Origin: Hyalangium ruber
Lineage (GTDB): Bacteria; Myxococcota; Myxococcia; Myxococcales; Myxococcaceae
DNA: 64,000 bases
Assembly: GCF_034259325.1 (NCBI RefSeq)
Contig: NZ_JAXIVS010000002.1
Location: forward strand, 310,001-374,000
Direction: 5' to 3'
Both the position numbers and the translations under genes were made by a program. Below are positions 40,906 through 48,884 of this stretch, piece by piece. Below the pieces are notes generated by a model, which searched no databases, was not told the origin of the DNA, and was given only the letters and a program-made list of their open reading frames with translations. Every line of letters begins with the position of its first letter. Within the stretch, counting starts at the first letter, position 1.

Positions 40906-43067
40906 GTGGTCGCCTCCGTGGGGTGCGCCTGAGCAGGCGCGCCTGCCGCCGGGAGCCACAGCCGGACCGTCGTCCCGGCCCCCGGTGCCGTCTTCACGTC
41001 GATGGCGCCCGCGTGCGCCTCGATGATGTTCCTTGTAATGGACAAGCCCAGTCCTGTCCCCTGCCCCACGGGTTTGGTGGTGAAGAAGGGGTCAAAGGCC
41101 CGCTGTAGCACTTCCTCGCTCATCCCGCTGCCCGTGTCCGTGACGATGAGCTCCACGCCCTGGCCCTGGAGCACCCCGCGCGCGATCACCCGCACCGCGC
41201 CCCCGGCTGGCGTGGCATCCAGCGCGTTGGTGACGAGGTTGAGCAGCGCCGATTCAATCTCCTGGACGCTGATCTCCAGCTCGGGCAGCCCCTGGGCAGG
41301 GGCGTCCACCTCGAAGTGGATGTTGGCGCGCCGGGCCTGGCCCTCCACCAGCTCGCCTACTCGCTCGAAGAGGGCCAGCACCGAGACGCGCTCGCGCACG
41401 GGCACCTTGTCACGAGAGAAGTCCAGCAGCGCCCTCACGAGGTGGGCGCAGCGCTGCGTCTGCCGCTCGATGGAGCCCACCGCCGCGCGGGAGTTCTCAT
41501 CCAGCGTGGTGCGCCGCTGCAGCCCCTGCGCATAGCCGAGGATGATACCCAGCGGGTTGTTGAGCTCGTGCGACAGGCCCGCCACCAGCGTGCCCACCGC
41601 CGCCATCTTCTCCGACTGCACCAGCGACTCGCGCAGGCGTTTGACCTCGCGCTGGTCTCGCACCATGAACACGTGCCCCAGCGACAGACCGGCCGCATCC
41701 GTGATGCGCGTGACGGTGAGCAGCACTGGAATGGGCCCCACCCCCCGCGTCACCAGGCTGAGCTCGGCCTCGGCGGGCACGCCGGTGCTGGCGCGCGAGA
41801 GCAGCTCCGCCACCTGGGTCTGCACGCCCATGGGCACCACGCGCTCCAGGAAGGGGCCCTCGGCGATCTCCTCCCGGCTCCAGCCGAAGAGGCGCTCGGC
41901 CGCCTGGTTCCAGACGCACACGCGCGCCTGGGTGTCGAGCATGACGATGGCGCTGGGCGCCGCGCTGGTGATGTGGGCCAGGAGCGCCAGCTGGTCTCGC
42001 GAGCGCTCCAGCTCCGCGGTGCGGTGCTCCAGCCGCTCCAGCATCTGATCGAAGGTGCGGGCGATGGAGCCCAGCTCATCGTCGGACCGCAGCCGGATGC
42101 GCTGGCTCAGGTCTCCCGCCTCGACGATGTGCCGCATGGTGCCCTCGATTCGCTCGAGCGGACGCAGCAGGCTCCGGGTGCCCCAGACGACCAGCACCGT
42201 GAACAGGGCCGCCATGGCCGCGCCCGTGCCCAGCATGCGCTCGCGCAGCTCCGCCACCGGGCCGGCGATGCGCTCGGCGGGCACCGAGAGCACCAGGGAC
42301 CAGCCCAGGCCGTGCTCCAGCATGAAGCCCTCCAGGGGCTCCACGAGGTAGAAGGTGTCCTCCACCAGGAAGGTGGAGCGATGGCCAGGGCCGGTGCCCA
42401 CCTCTCGAACGCGCTCCAGCACCTCGTCCGAGAGGGCCCCGAAGAGCGGCCCCGGTCGCGAGAGCAGGGCCGCCTCGAAGCCATCTCGCGCGGTGAGCTC
42501 ACGCAACAGCGCCACGTCGAACTCGGCCACCACCGCCCCCTCGGTGCGCTTCTGGTAGAGCACGGGGAAGGCGAGCAACAGGCGCGAGCGGCCCTCTCGC
42601 TCGAGCACCACCGCCGCGGGCTGCCCGTCCCGAACGCTCGGCCACCAGAGCTCGTGCGCGAAGTTCGGGGTGCCCTCCGGGTGCGAGGTATGCACGGTGT
42701 TGCGCGCGATGACGGCGCCCTCGAAGTCCAGCAGCCACAAGTCGGCCTGCTCTCCGCCCATGCCCGGCAGCTGCAGCTGCTGCATGAAGGGCGCGAGGTA
42801 CTCGCCACGGCCCAGCACGTCGATGACGCTGTTGACCATGAAGGTGTTGGAGGCCAGCGACTGCATGAAGGACCACTTGAGGTCCAACTGCTCCTCGATG
42901 TCGCGCGAGGTGATGCGGGCGTTGAGCCGCAGCTGCTCCTCGATCTTCGTCCCCAGCGCCTCGCGCGCGGTGTCGGAGACGGTGACCATCAACACGCCCA
43001 CCGTGGCCACGTCGATGAGGACGAAGAAGAGGAGGATCTTTCCCTGGAGACTCCGGAAGAAACGCAC
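40896..43067 (-). CDS. Membrane histidine kinase (extracytoplasmic sensor-HAMP-PAS-HisKA-HATPase)
   Basis: 723 residues. Helix 1 (ILLFFVLIDVATVGVLMV) and helix 2 (MAALFTVLVVWG, near 285) bound a periplasmic sensor of about 240 residues with a Cache-like plan. HAMP follows (LLRPLERIEGTMRHIVEAGD), then PAS (about 355-480, VCVWNQAAERLFGWSREEI), HisKA (LVAGLSHELNNPLGIILGY) and a full HATPase (LLNLVTNALDA, VTDTGSGMSEE, GTGLGLSIT). The start is GTG at 43067. It is the first of three adjacent kinase genes, followed by a glycosyltransferase and the EPS operon; control of EPS is possible but unproved. Confidence 0.9.
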   Translation of the reverse strand: MRFFRSLQGKILLFFVLIDVATVGVLMVTVSDTAREALGTKIEEQLRLNARITSRDIEEQLDLKWSFMQSLASNTFMVNSVIDVLGRGEYLAPFMQQLQLPGMGGEQADLWLLDFEGAVIARNTVHTSHPEGTPNFAHELWWPSVRDGQPAAVVLEREGRSRLLLAFPVLYQKRTEGAVVAEFDVALLRELTARDGFEAALLSRPGPLFGALSDEVLERVREVGTGPGHRSTFLVEDTFYLVEPLEGFMLEHGLGWSLVLSVPAERIAGPVAELRERMLGTGAAMAALFTVLVVWGTRSLLRPLERIEGTMRHIVEAGDLSQRIRLRSDDELGSIARTFDQMLERLEHRTAELERSRDQLALLAHITSAAPSAIVMLDTQARVCVWNQAAERLFGWSREEIAEGPFLERVVPMGVQTQVAELLSRASTGVPAEAELSLVTRGVGPIPVLLTVTRITDAAGLSLGHVFMVRDQREVKRLRESLVQSEKMAAVGTLVAGLSHELNNPLGIILGYAQGLQRRTTLDENSRAAVGSIERQTQRCAHLVRALLDFSRDKVPVRERVSVLALFERVGELVEGQARRANIHFEVDAPAQGLPELEISVQEIESALLNLVTNALDATPAGGAVRVIARGVLQGQGVELIVTDTGSGMSEEVLQRAFDPFFTTKPVGQGTGLGLSITRNIIEAHAGAIDVKTAPGAGTTVRLWLPAAGAPAQAHPTEATTWK

Positions 43068-43343
43068 GGACCGGACCTATGAATGAACGGGGAGGCGCAC
43101 GCACAGTATCCACAGCGGCCCTGTTCGCATGCAGACCCCCCATGTCGGCCCTTCCAGGCTCGACCTTGCCCGGCTGAAAAGGGAGATAACGCCTCCGACG
43201 ACGGCGCGCAGGAGCTGAACAGAAATGTTGGCGGGGTCCCCCAGAGTCGCTCCGGAGTTCCCAGAGCGGGTGTGACTCATCCCTCGCAATGTATCAGCTA
43301 GAGGACATGTGCCTGCAAGCGGCCGGGGTCTTCGGTAACGTGA

Positions 43344-44189
43344 GTGCCTGTGAGCTCTCCTCGCTTCGTCCCTGGCCATGAGCCTCCCGCCCGCGGGCGC
43401 GAAGGCGCCCTGCTCTTCGCCGCCCATGGAATGGACCTGCTCGTTCAGGAACGAGAGGGCACCGTCGGCATTCCCACCGGGGCCTCGCTGCCCTCGCTCG
43501 CCGAGGGAGCACACTTCCTGGGCACCCTGGATGGGGTGGACTGCTACACCGCCCCCTACCCGAAGGGCCAGGAACCTCCCGAGGGCATGAAGCTGGTGCA
43601 GGCGCGCACCTTGTACCGGAAGGTAGACGAGGCGCTCTTCGCCGTCGCGGGCCGGGCGCTGGCCATCGCCGAGTGGGACGTTACCCACCGCTTCTGTGGC
43701 CGCTGCGGCCAGCCCACCAGCCTGGTGCCCGGAGAGCGCGCGCGGCGCTGCCCTACGTGTCACACCCCGTTCTACCCGCGCATCGCACCGGCGGTCATCG
43801 TGCTCATCACTCGGGGTGACACGATGCTGCTGGCGCGCAACGCCACCTTCCCCGAGCCCTTCTTCAGCACGCTGGCGGGCTTCGTGGATCCTGGCGAGTC
43901 GCTGGAGGAGTGCGTGGTGCGCGAGGTGCGCGAGGAGGTCGGCGTGGAGTTGAAGGACCTGCGCTACTTCGGCAGCCAGCCGTGGCCCTTCGGGCGCTCG
44001 CTCATGGTGGGCTTCACCGCCGAGTACGCGGGCGGCGAGGTGCGCGTGGATGGCAAAGAGATCGCCGAGGCCTTGTGGTTCACCGCCGACAACCTGCCGC
44101 GCATCCCTCCCCGATTGAGCATTGCCCGCCACCTCATCGATTCGTTCATCGAGCGGGTGAAGGGGAGCTCCGGCTCCTCGGGGCCATGA
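43344..44189 (+). CDS. nudC: NAD(+) diphosphatase (NADH pyrophosphatase)
   Basis: 281 residues. A four-Cys zinc ribbon lies mid-protein (FCGRCGQPT ... RRCPTCHTPFYP). The Nudix box GFVDPGESLEECVVREVREEVGV follows in pieces fitting GX5EX7REUXEEXGU, and the NudC-specific SQPWPFGRSLMVGF motif comes after it. NudC cleaves NADH to NMNH and AMP and removes NAD caps from RNA. The start is GTG at 43344 (GTG at 43350 is an alternative). It is divergent from the kinase operon, with a 276-base gap in which I recognise no clear site. Confidence 0.92.
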   Translation: MPVSSPRFVPGHEPPARGREGALLFAAHGMDLLVQEREGTVGIPTGASLPSLAEGAHFLGTLDGVDCYTAPYPKGQEPPEGMKLVQARTLYRKVDEALFAVAGRALAIAEWDVTHRFCGRCGQPTSLVPGERARRCPTCHTPFYPRIAPAVIVLITRGDTMLLARNATFPEPFFSTLAGFVDPGESLEECVVREVREEVGVELKDLRYFGSQPWPFGRSLMVGFTAEYAGGEVRVDGKEIAEALWFTADNLPRIPPRLSIARHLIDSFIERVKGSSGSSGP

Positions 44190-44329
44190 GCGCACTCGGA
44201 GAGCAGGAGGGTGGTGGAGCGCTCGCCCGGTGGACGTGGGACGCCTCGGAGCCCCTGGGGTGTTGGGCGGGATTGGACCCCGCTCTTGCGCCCTCGCACC
44301 CGCGCGATTAAAGCGCCCCGCTCACTGCC

Positions 44330-45022
44330 ATGCCCGCCGCGCGTCCCCACATCGAGCCCCACCGCCATCCCACCGCTGACTCCGTGGTGGTGAAGGAGAT
44401 CTACCTCTCCGTCCAGGGAGAGTCCTCTCACGCCGGGCTGCTGTGCTCCTTCGTGCGGCTCACCGGCTGCCACCTGCGCTGCACCTACTGCGACAGCGAG
44501 TTCGCCTTCCGGGGCGGCAACCGCATGAAGAACGCGGAGGTGGTGGCCCAGGTGAAGGCCCTGCGCTCCCCGCTGGTCGAGGTGACGGGCGGCGAGCCCC
44601 TGCTCCAGCCCGGCGTGTACCCGCTCATGGAGGCCCTGCTCGCGGAGGGGCTCACCGTGCTGCTCGAGACGAGCGGCGCCATCGACGTGCGGCTCGTGCC
44701 TCCCGAGGTCCACAAAATCGTCGACGTGAAGACGCCCTCCTCGGGCGAGAGCGACCGCAACGACTACCGCAACTTCCTCTCGATGAACGCGCGTGACGAG
44801 CTGAAGTTCGTCATCGGCAGCCGCGAGGACTACGAGTGGAGCAAGGCGCTCATCGCCGAGCACCGGCTGCTGGAGAAGCCCTACGGGACGCTGTTCTCCA
44901 CCGTGTTCGACAAGCTCCACCCGCGCGAGCTGGCCGAGTGGGTAATCGAGGACCGGCTGCCGGTGCGCTTCCAGCTCCAGATGCACAAGTACATGTGGGA
45001 CCCCGCCGCGCGCGGCGTGTGA
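44330..45022 (+). CDS. queE: 7-carboxy-7-deazaguanine synthase (QueE, radical SAM)
   Basis: 230 residues. Radical SAM cluster motif CHLRCTYCDSEFAF (C-x3-C-x2-C) near residue 48, preceded by VKEIYLSVQGESSHAGLLCSFVR, the canonical QueE entry. VEVTGGEPLLQPG is the GGEP SAM-binding motif. It converts 6-carboxytetrahydropterin to CDG in the queuosine precursor pathway. Other queuosine genes are not in the window. The start is ATG at 44330 without a clear Shine-Dalgarno. The 140-base gap upstream shows no preQ1-riboswitch-like fold that I can recognise. Confidence 0.93.
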   Translation: MPAARPHIEPHRHPTADSVVVKEIYLSVQGESSHAGLLCSFVRLTGCHLRCTYCDSEFAFRGGNRMKNAEVVAQVKALRSPLVEVTGGEPLLQPGVYPLMEALLAEGLTVLLETSGAIDVRLVPPEVHKIVDVKTPSSGESDRNDYRNFLSMNARDELKFVIGSREDYEWSKALIAEHRLLEKPYGTLFSTVFDKLHPRELAEWVIEDRLPVRFQLQMHKYMWDPAARGV

Positions 45023-45029
45023 GCGGCGC

Positions 45030-45419
45030 TCAGTCCACCGTGCCGGAGTACCAGCTGTAGAGGAAGACTCCGAGCCACAGCAGCACCATCAGCAGGTTCG
45101 TCCCCGCCAGCCACCGCGCCACCTTCGCCTGCCGCATGCCGCGCAGAGGGCCCTCGCCCCGGCGGATGCGGTCCAGCTCGCGCGTGGGCAGCCACAGGCC
45201 CAGCGCCGCCACCACGAGGCTGAACACCGGAGGCAGTCCGCACATCAACGGGAAGCTGAGGATGCCGGCGATGCCCAGTCCGATAAGGCCCTGCACCCTG
45301 CGGGAGGGCTTTCCGTGGAGCCTCAGCCGCGCGACGCAGTCGGCGCAGTGGGCGGCCTCGTCCATGACCTCCGTGCAGTCACCGCACAGGAAGGTGCCGC
45401 AGCGCGCGCAGGAGGCCAC
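45030..45419 (-). CDS. Small zinc-ribbon/B-box-like membrane protein
   Basis: 129 residues from GTG at 45419. An N-terminal cysteine-rich segment (SCARCGTFLCGDCTEVMDEA, then HCADC) resembles a B-box-type zinc finger. Two pairs of hydrophobic helices follow (GLIGLGIAGILSFPLMCGL, VFSLVVAALGLWL, LAGTNLLMVLLWLGVFLY). The frame continues upstream and encodes a further C-A-R-H-P-E pair that would complete the zinc site, yet the only codons available there as starts are non-standard; an AUC at 45476 has GGGAG seven bases before it. The real start is therefore uncertain. It converges on queE. Confidence 0.65.
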   Translation of the reverse strand: MASCARCGTFLCGDCTEVMDEAAHCADCVARLRLHGKPSRRVQGLIGLGIAGILSFPLMCGLPPVFSLVVAALGLWLPTRELDRIRRGEGPLRGMRQAKVARWLAGTNLLMVLLWLGVFLYSWYSGTVD

Positions 45420-45501
45420 CGCCGCGGCTTCCGGGTGCCTGGCGCAGCGGGGGCTGGCGGACTCAGGCGTGAGGATGGGCCAGCTCCCGAGCCCGACGGG
45501 C

Positions 45502-45780
45502 TCAGTACTCCGGAGGCATGCCGAAGGTCAGCATGGACAGGCCGTGAGCGCCGATGCCCAGGAACACCGCGGCCAGCAGGGAGCAGCCGAAGAAGCCCGC
45601 GAGGATGAGGTTCTTGCGCGGGTGCTCGAACTGACTGAAGGCGTAGAAGAGGATGTAGAAGGGAATGAGCAGCACCATCATCCCGGTGCCCACGCTGCGA
45701 CGGAACGCGTGGACCAGAAGGAAGGCGGCGCAGACGAAGGTGACGAGCCCGAAGAGGGCGGCGAGCGGCAGGAGCGGCAC
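45502..45780 (-). CDS. Small membrane protein, function unknown
   Basis: 92 residues with three hydrophobic helices (LPLAALFGLVTFVCAAFLLV, MMVLLIPFYILFYAFSQF, LILAGFFGCSLLAAVFLGIG). No family motif is recognised. It lies on the same strand as the zinc-finger membrane protein, 25 bases before that protein's possible AUC start and 82 before the GTG, so the two are probably co-transcribed and may work together at the membrane. Confidence 0.7.
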   Translation of the reverse strand: MPLLPLAALFGLVTFVCAAFLLVHAFRRSVGTGMMVLLIPFYILFYAFSQFEHPRKNLILAGFFGCSLLAAVFLGIGAHGLSMLTFGMPPEY

Positions 45781-45829
45781 GGTGGGACACAGATAACACG
45801 GTCCGGGCTTTGCGGCGGCCCCGTGCGCA

Positions 45830-45835
45830 TATAAA
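45830..45835 (+). promoter_or_regulatory. Candidate -10 box for the gene at 45873
   Basis: TATAAA in the context GCATATAAATGAC, about 37 bases before the ATG at 45873, in an otherwise G/C-rich gap. TTTGCG 15 to 16 bases upstream is a weak -35 candidate. The gap is shared with the divergent membrane protein gene. Confidence 0.35.
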
Positions 45836-45872
45836 TGACGCTCAGTCGCCCCCTACCCGAGGTGCCCACGCC

Positions 45873-46175
45873 ATGGACAAGCTCAAGACGGTGCTCACCT
45901 TCATGCTCGCGGGAGCCTTCCTCGGCAACCTGGTGGCCACGTTCGCCGCGCCCTCGTTCATGGAGTGGTACAACTCCACGCCGCTGGCCTCGCAGACGAT
46001 GTGCAACCTGCCGCAGGTGGTGCGCGATGTGACAAGTCAGCTCGTCCGCGCCCAGTTCATCGGCTCGGGCATCGGCGCGGCGGTGTTCCTGGTGCTGAGC
46101 ATCTTCTTCATCCGCGCCCGGGCCAAGAAGCAGCGCGCGCTGTCGGCCACGCCGCCCTCGCCCACCGCGGTCTGA
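45873..46175 (+). CDS. Small membrane protein, function unknown
   Basis: 100 residues with an N-terminal helix (TVLTFMLAGAFLGNLVATF) and a C-terminal helix (GSGIGAAVFLVLSIFFI), about 45 residues between them and a basic tail (RARAKKQR). ATG at 45873 begins the conserved-looking part; the frame is open to 45810 but that stretch crosses the candidate promoter. No family is recognised. It is transcribed away from the two-gene membrane group at 45030-45780 and converges on a lipoprotein gene. Confidence 0.6.
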   Translation: MDKLKTVLTFMLAGAFLGNLVATFAAPSFMEWYNSTPLASQTMCNLPQVVRDVTSQLVRAQFIGSGIGAAVFLVLSIFFIRARAKKQRALSATPPSPTAV

Positions 46176-46199
46176 TCCGAGACCGAGTCCCCGCGCCCG

Positions 46200-46574
46200 C
46201 TATCGCCGTGGGCTCACGCGGATGAACGTCGCGCTCAGCAGCGAGCCGCCCTCGCCATCCTGGATGTAGACCTTCAGCGTGAACTCCGTCGGCGTCGTCA
46301 CCTCCGGCGCTGTCCAATGCGGCTCTCGCACGTGCGTGTCGCTGTAGGTCCCCGCCGGCTCCTCCGGCGTCTGCATCCACAGATAGGTGATGTCGTCGTT
46401 CTCCTTGTCCGTCACCGTGAGGCGCATCGCCACCTCCGTCCCGGACAGCACGTCGTTGTCGGACACCAGCGGGCCCACGGTCACCACCGGTGACTCGTTG
46501 AACCCTCCACACCCCGTCCCCAGCATCCCCACCCACAACGCCGTGACACCCCAGCGTGTACACGATGCGAGCAT
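46200..46574 (-). CDS. Lipoprotein with PKD/cadherin-like fold
   Basis: 124 residues. A signal peptide with a lipobox (ALWVGMLGTGC) is followed by a beta-sandwich pattern of the PKD/cadherin-like type: PVVTVGPLVSDNDVLSGTEV, LTVTDKENDDITYLWMQTP, EFTLKVYIQDGEGGS. It is probably exported and lipidated. ATG at 46574 is chosen because it starts the signal peptide; the frame is open to 46604. It lies 48 bases downstream of a histidine kinase gene on the same strand. No enzymatic role is visible. Confidence 0.65.
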   Translation of the reverse strand: MLASCTRWGVTALWVGMLGTGCGGFNESPVVTVGPLVSDNDVLSGTEVAMRLTVTDKENDDITYLWMQTPEEPAGTYSDTHVREPHWTAPEVTTPTEFTLKVYIQDGEGGSLLSATFIRVSPRR

Positions 46575-46622
46575 GAACCGGCCTCCCCTCGAACGTGCCC
46601 GCACGTTACCCCGAGCCCCGCG

Positions 46623-47897
46623 TCAGGCCGACAGCAACTCCACCGTGAAGCGCGCCCCGCCCTCCGGCCGGTTCTCCGCTCGCAGCGAGCCGCCAAAGCC
46701 CTCCACGTACTGACGCGACAACGCCAACCCCAGCCCCGTCCCCTTCCCCTTCGCCTTCGTCGTGAAGAACGGCGTGAACAGCCGCGACAGGTGCTCGGCC
46801 GGAAACCCCGGCCCGTTGTCCTCCAGCACCAGCCACACCCGCTGCTCCCGCGCCTGCACCCGCAGCGCCACCTTCGGCCGCTCCACCCGCGACTCCTCCA
46901 GCGCGTCCGCCGCGTTCAACAACAGGTTGAGCAGCACCTGCCCCAACTGCCGCGCGTCCGCCCGCACCGCCGGCACCCCCGTCGGCACCTCCACCTCCAC
47001 CGCCAGCCGCTTCAGCCGCACCGAGGCCACCCGCATGCTCTCCTCGATGACCATCGACAGCGGGCAACTGCCCAGCTCGCGCGGCTGCGTCTCCGCGCCC
47101 CCGCGCGCCAGCGCCGTCAGGTCCTGGACGATCTGCTGGATGCGCACCACCCCCGCCTGCGTCTCCTTCAGCGCCTCCAGGCACTCCTCGCGCGAGCTCC
47201 CCTCGCGCGGCAGCTCCTCCTGCAGGAAGCGCAGGTTCGCCTGGATGAAGGCCAGCGGGTTGTTCACCTCGTGCGCCACCCCCGCCGCCAGCCGCCCCAC
47301 CTGTGCCAGCCGGTCCGCCTCCTGCGCCCGCGTCTGCGTGGCCTCCAGCGCCTCCCGCGTCTGCTGCCGGTCCTCCTCCGCCTTCGAGCGCGCCTGCTGC
47401 AGCTTCGTGTAGAACCCCGAGGACTGCACCGCCAGCAGCCCCGCGCAGGTGATCAGCAGCCCCCACATCCCCACCACCGTCGCGGGCCGGCCCTCCAGCA
47501 CGAGAATCGTCAGCGCCGCCGCCAGGCTCATCCCCGAGCCCACCAGCGAACGCCGCACGCTGCCCAGCGACAGGGTGATGCCCATCAGCGGCATCGCGCA
47601 GAACCAGGCGAACACCGCGCTCTGGCTGCCGCCCAACCGCCAGATGATCAGGCTCAGCGACAGGTTGGGCAACAGCAGCGCCGTGATGGCCCAGCTCACT
47701 CCTGGCCGCTGCACCCTCAGCGCCTTCAGCCCCAGCATGACCCCCACCGAGAGCACCGCCCACGTCACCCGGATGGCCAGCGTGTCCCACGGCACGCGCG
47801 GCAGCACCGCCAGCACGTCCACCGCCCAGAAGGGCAGAATCATCAGGAACAGCAGTCCCATCAACCGCTGCTTCTGCCGCTTCGTGTTGGCGCTCAT
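46623..47897 (-). CDS. Membrane histidine kinase with 6-helix N-terminal region
   Basis: 424 residues. About six hydrophobic helices occupy residues 12-170 (LLFLMILPFWAVDVLAVL ... MWGLLITCAGLLAVQSSGF), with little outside the membrane, so it may sense membrane state or a lipophilic signal. A coiled coil leads to HisKA (LAAGVAHEVNNPLAFIQANL) and a complete HATPase (LLNLLLNAADAL, LEDNGPGFPAEHL, GTGLGLALS). The frame is open upstream to 48221 without similarity; ATG at 47897 begins the first helix. No regulator gene is adjacent, an orphan arrangement that is frequent in myxobacteria. Confidence 0.87.
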   Translation of the reverse strand: MSANTKRQKQRLMGLLFLMILPFWAVDVLAVLPRVPWDTLAIRVTWAVLSVGVMLGLKALRVQRPGVSWAITALLLPNLSLSLIIWRLGGSQSAVFAWFCAMPLMGITLSLGSVRRSLVGSGMSLAAALTILVLEGRPATVVGMWGLLITCAGLLAVQSSGFYTKLQQARSKAEEDRQQTREALEATQTRAQEADRLAQVGRLAAGVAHEVNNPLAFIQANLRFLQEELPREGSSREECLEALKETQAGVVRIQQIVQDLTALARGGAETQPRELGSCPLSMVIEESMRVASVRLKRLAVEVEVPTGVPAVRADARQLGQVLLNLLLNAADALEESRVERPKVALRVQAREQRVWLVLEDNGPGFPAEHLSRLFTPFFTTKAKGKGTGLGLALSRQYVEGFGGSLRAENRPEGGARFTVELLSA

Positions 47898-48067
47898 GCC
47901 AGGGGGCAGGATGGGAGAGGACACGGAATTCGCTCTATTGCCGCGATACGAGCAAAATCCAATCTCATGGGGAGACAGGAGCGTCAAGCCATTGAAAACA
48001 CAGCCGAAAGCTCCCCTGCCAGGCGATCGAGCCCCCCACTCCGGGCCCGCGAAAAGGACGCCTCGGG

Positions 48068-48388
48068 CTAGGGGGTGGCGGGGGCGCGCCGGGCCCGCGC
48101 GGAGGCCTTGGCTCGGGCGCGCGGCGGGGCAATCAACCGCAGCTTCTCGGCGCGGGTCAGGCGCTTGAGCGCGGCTTCCCGGCGCAGGGCGGCGCTCCGG
48201 TCCAGGGCGGGCTCGCTCCACACCAGCGTCACCGGCAGGCGCGCCCGCGTGTAGGCGGCGCCACGGCCCCGGCCGTGGGTGGCCACCCGGCGCTCCAAGT
48301 CGTTGGTCGCGCCGGTGTACAGCGTCCCGTCACCGCAGCGCAGCATGTAGACGGTCCAACCGCCCGAAGCGTCCGACACGCGCGCCAC
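48068..48388 (-). CDS. GIY-YIG nuclease superfamily protein
   Basis: 106 residues of the UPF0213/YhbQ-like group. The GIY-YIG core reads WTVYMLRCGDGTLYTGATNDLERRVATH, with the two conserved Tyr-containing strands and the catalytic Arg, followed by GRGAAYTRARLPVTLVW and a Lys/Arg-rich tail. Start GTG at 48388 (or 48379). The family has weak or unknown nuclease activity. It stands between a histidine kinase gene and a CBS gene on the same strand without overlap. Confidence 0.82.
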   Translation of the reverse strand: MARVSDASGGWTVYMLRCGDGTLYTGATNDLERRVATHGRGRGAAYTRARLPVTLVWSEPALDRSAALRREAALKRLTRAEKLRLIAPPRARAKASARARRAPATP

Positions 48389-48409
48389 TGTACCGCAACG
48401 GCGCGCCGC

Positions 48410-48739
48410 TCAGGTGCCGCTGGCCCGCCCCCGCCCCTCCAAGAGCTGCGCCGCCCGCAACAGCCGCACGGCCTCCAGCTCGTCCTCCTCCTCGGGTGCC
48501 CAGGGAAAGCCACACTCGGCCATCACCTCCGAGACGGGCTGGAGCGGCCCCTCCCCCCAGGCCTGAAGAATGTGCGCCTCGCTCACCAGCCCCAGCAGCA
48601 CACCCGTCTCCTCCACGACAGGCAGGAGCCGCAGGTGGTGCGCCTCCATGACCCGCAGGGCACACAGGAGTGTATCTGTGGGTAAAACGGTGACAGTGGC
48701 GGATGCTGCGGTTTCCTTCTTCGTTCCTTGCTGCCGCAT
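48410..48739 (-). CDS. CBS-domain protein
   Basis: 109 residues. One CBS motif is clear (VTVLPTDTLLCALRVMEAHHLRLLPVVEETGVLLGLVS in pieces), followed by helices that may form a partial second motif (PLQPVSEVMAECGF). CBS pairs bind adenosyl ligands and often act as dimers. ATG at 48739 is preferred because GGAGG lies eight bases upstream; a GTG at 48799 is in frame but lies within an inverted repeat. The partner is unknown. Confidence 0.72.
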   Translation of the reverse strand: MRQQGTKKETAASATVTVLPTDTLLCALRVMEAHHLRLLPVVEETGVLLGLVSEAHILQAWGEGPLQPVSEVMAECGFPWAPEEEDELEAVRLLRAAQLLEGRGRASGT

Positions 48740-48776
48740 CTCAATGGCCTCCGAGCCTTGGATACGGAGGGGTTCT

Positions 48777-48805
48777 GCAACCGGCCTGCCGACCCACACG
48801 GTTGC
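48777..48805. promoter_or_regulatory. Inverted repeat between CBS and hydrolase genes
   Basis: GCAACC (48777-48782) and GGTTGC (48800-48805) form a perfect 6-bp inverted repeat with a 17-base spacer in the divergent promoter region. Arms and spacing would suit a dimeric regulator. The binding protein is unknown. Confidence 0.3.
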
Positions 48806-48884
48806 TCACTTTTCAACAAGGCGTCCGACGTGCCGGGGGCTTAAGGTTTGCAATGTGAGGCGACCCCAGGCGGCCCCGAGGCTG

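Noticed and set aside
44190-44329. preQ1 riboswitch before queE
   Set aside because: I looked for the short pseudoknot with an A-rich tail and saw none; the gap is G/C-rich without the pattern.
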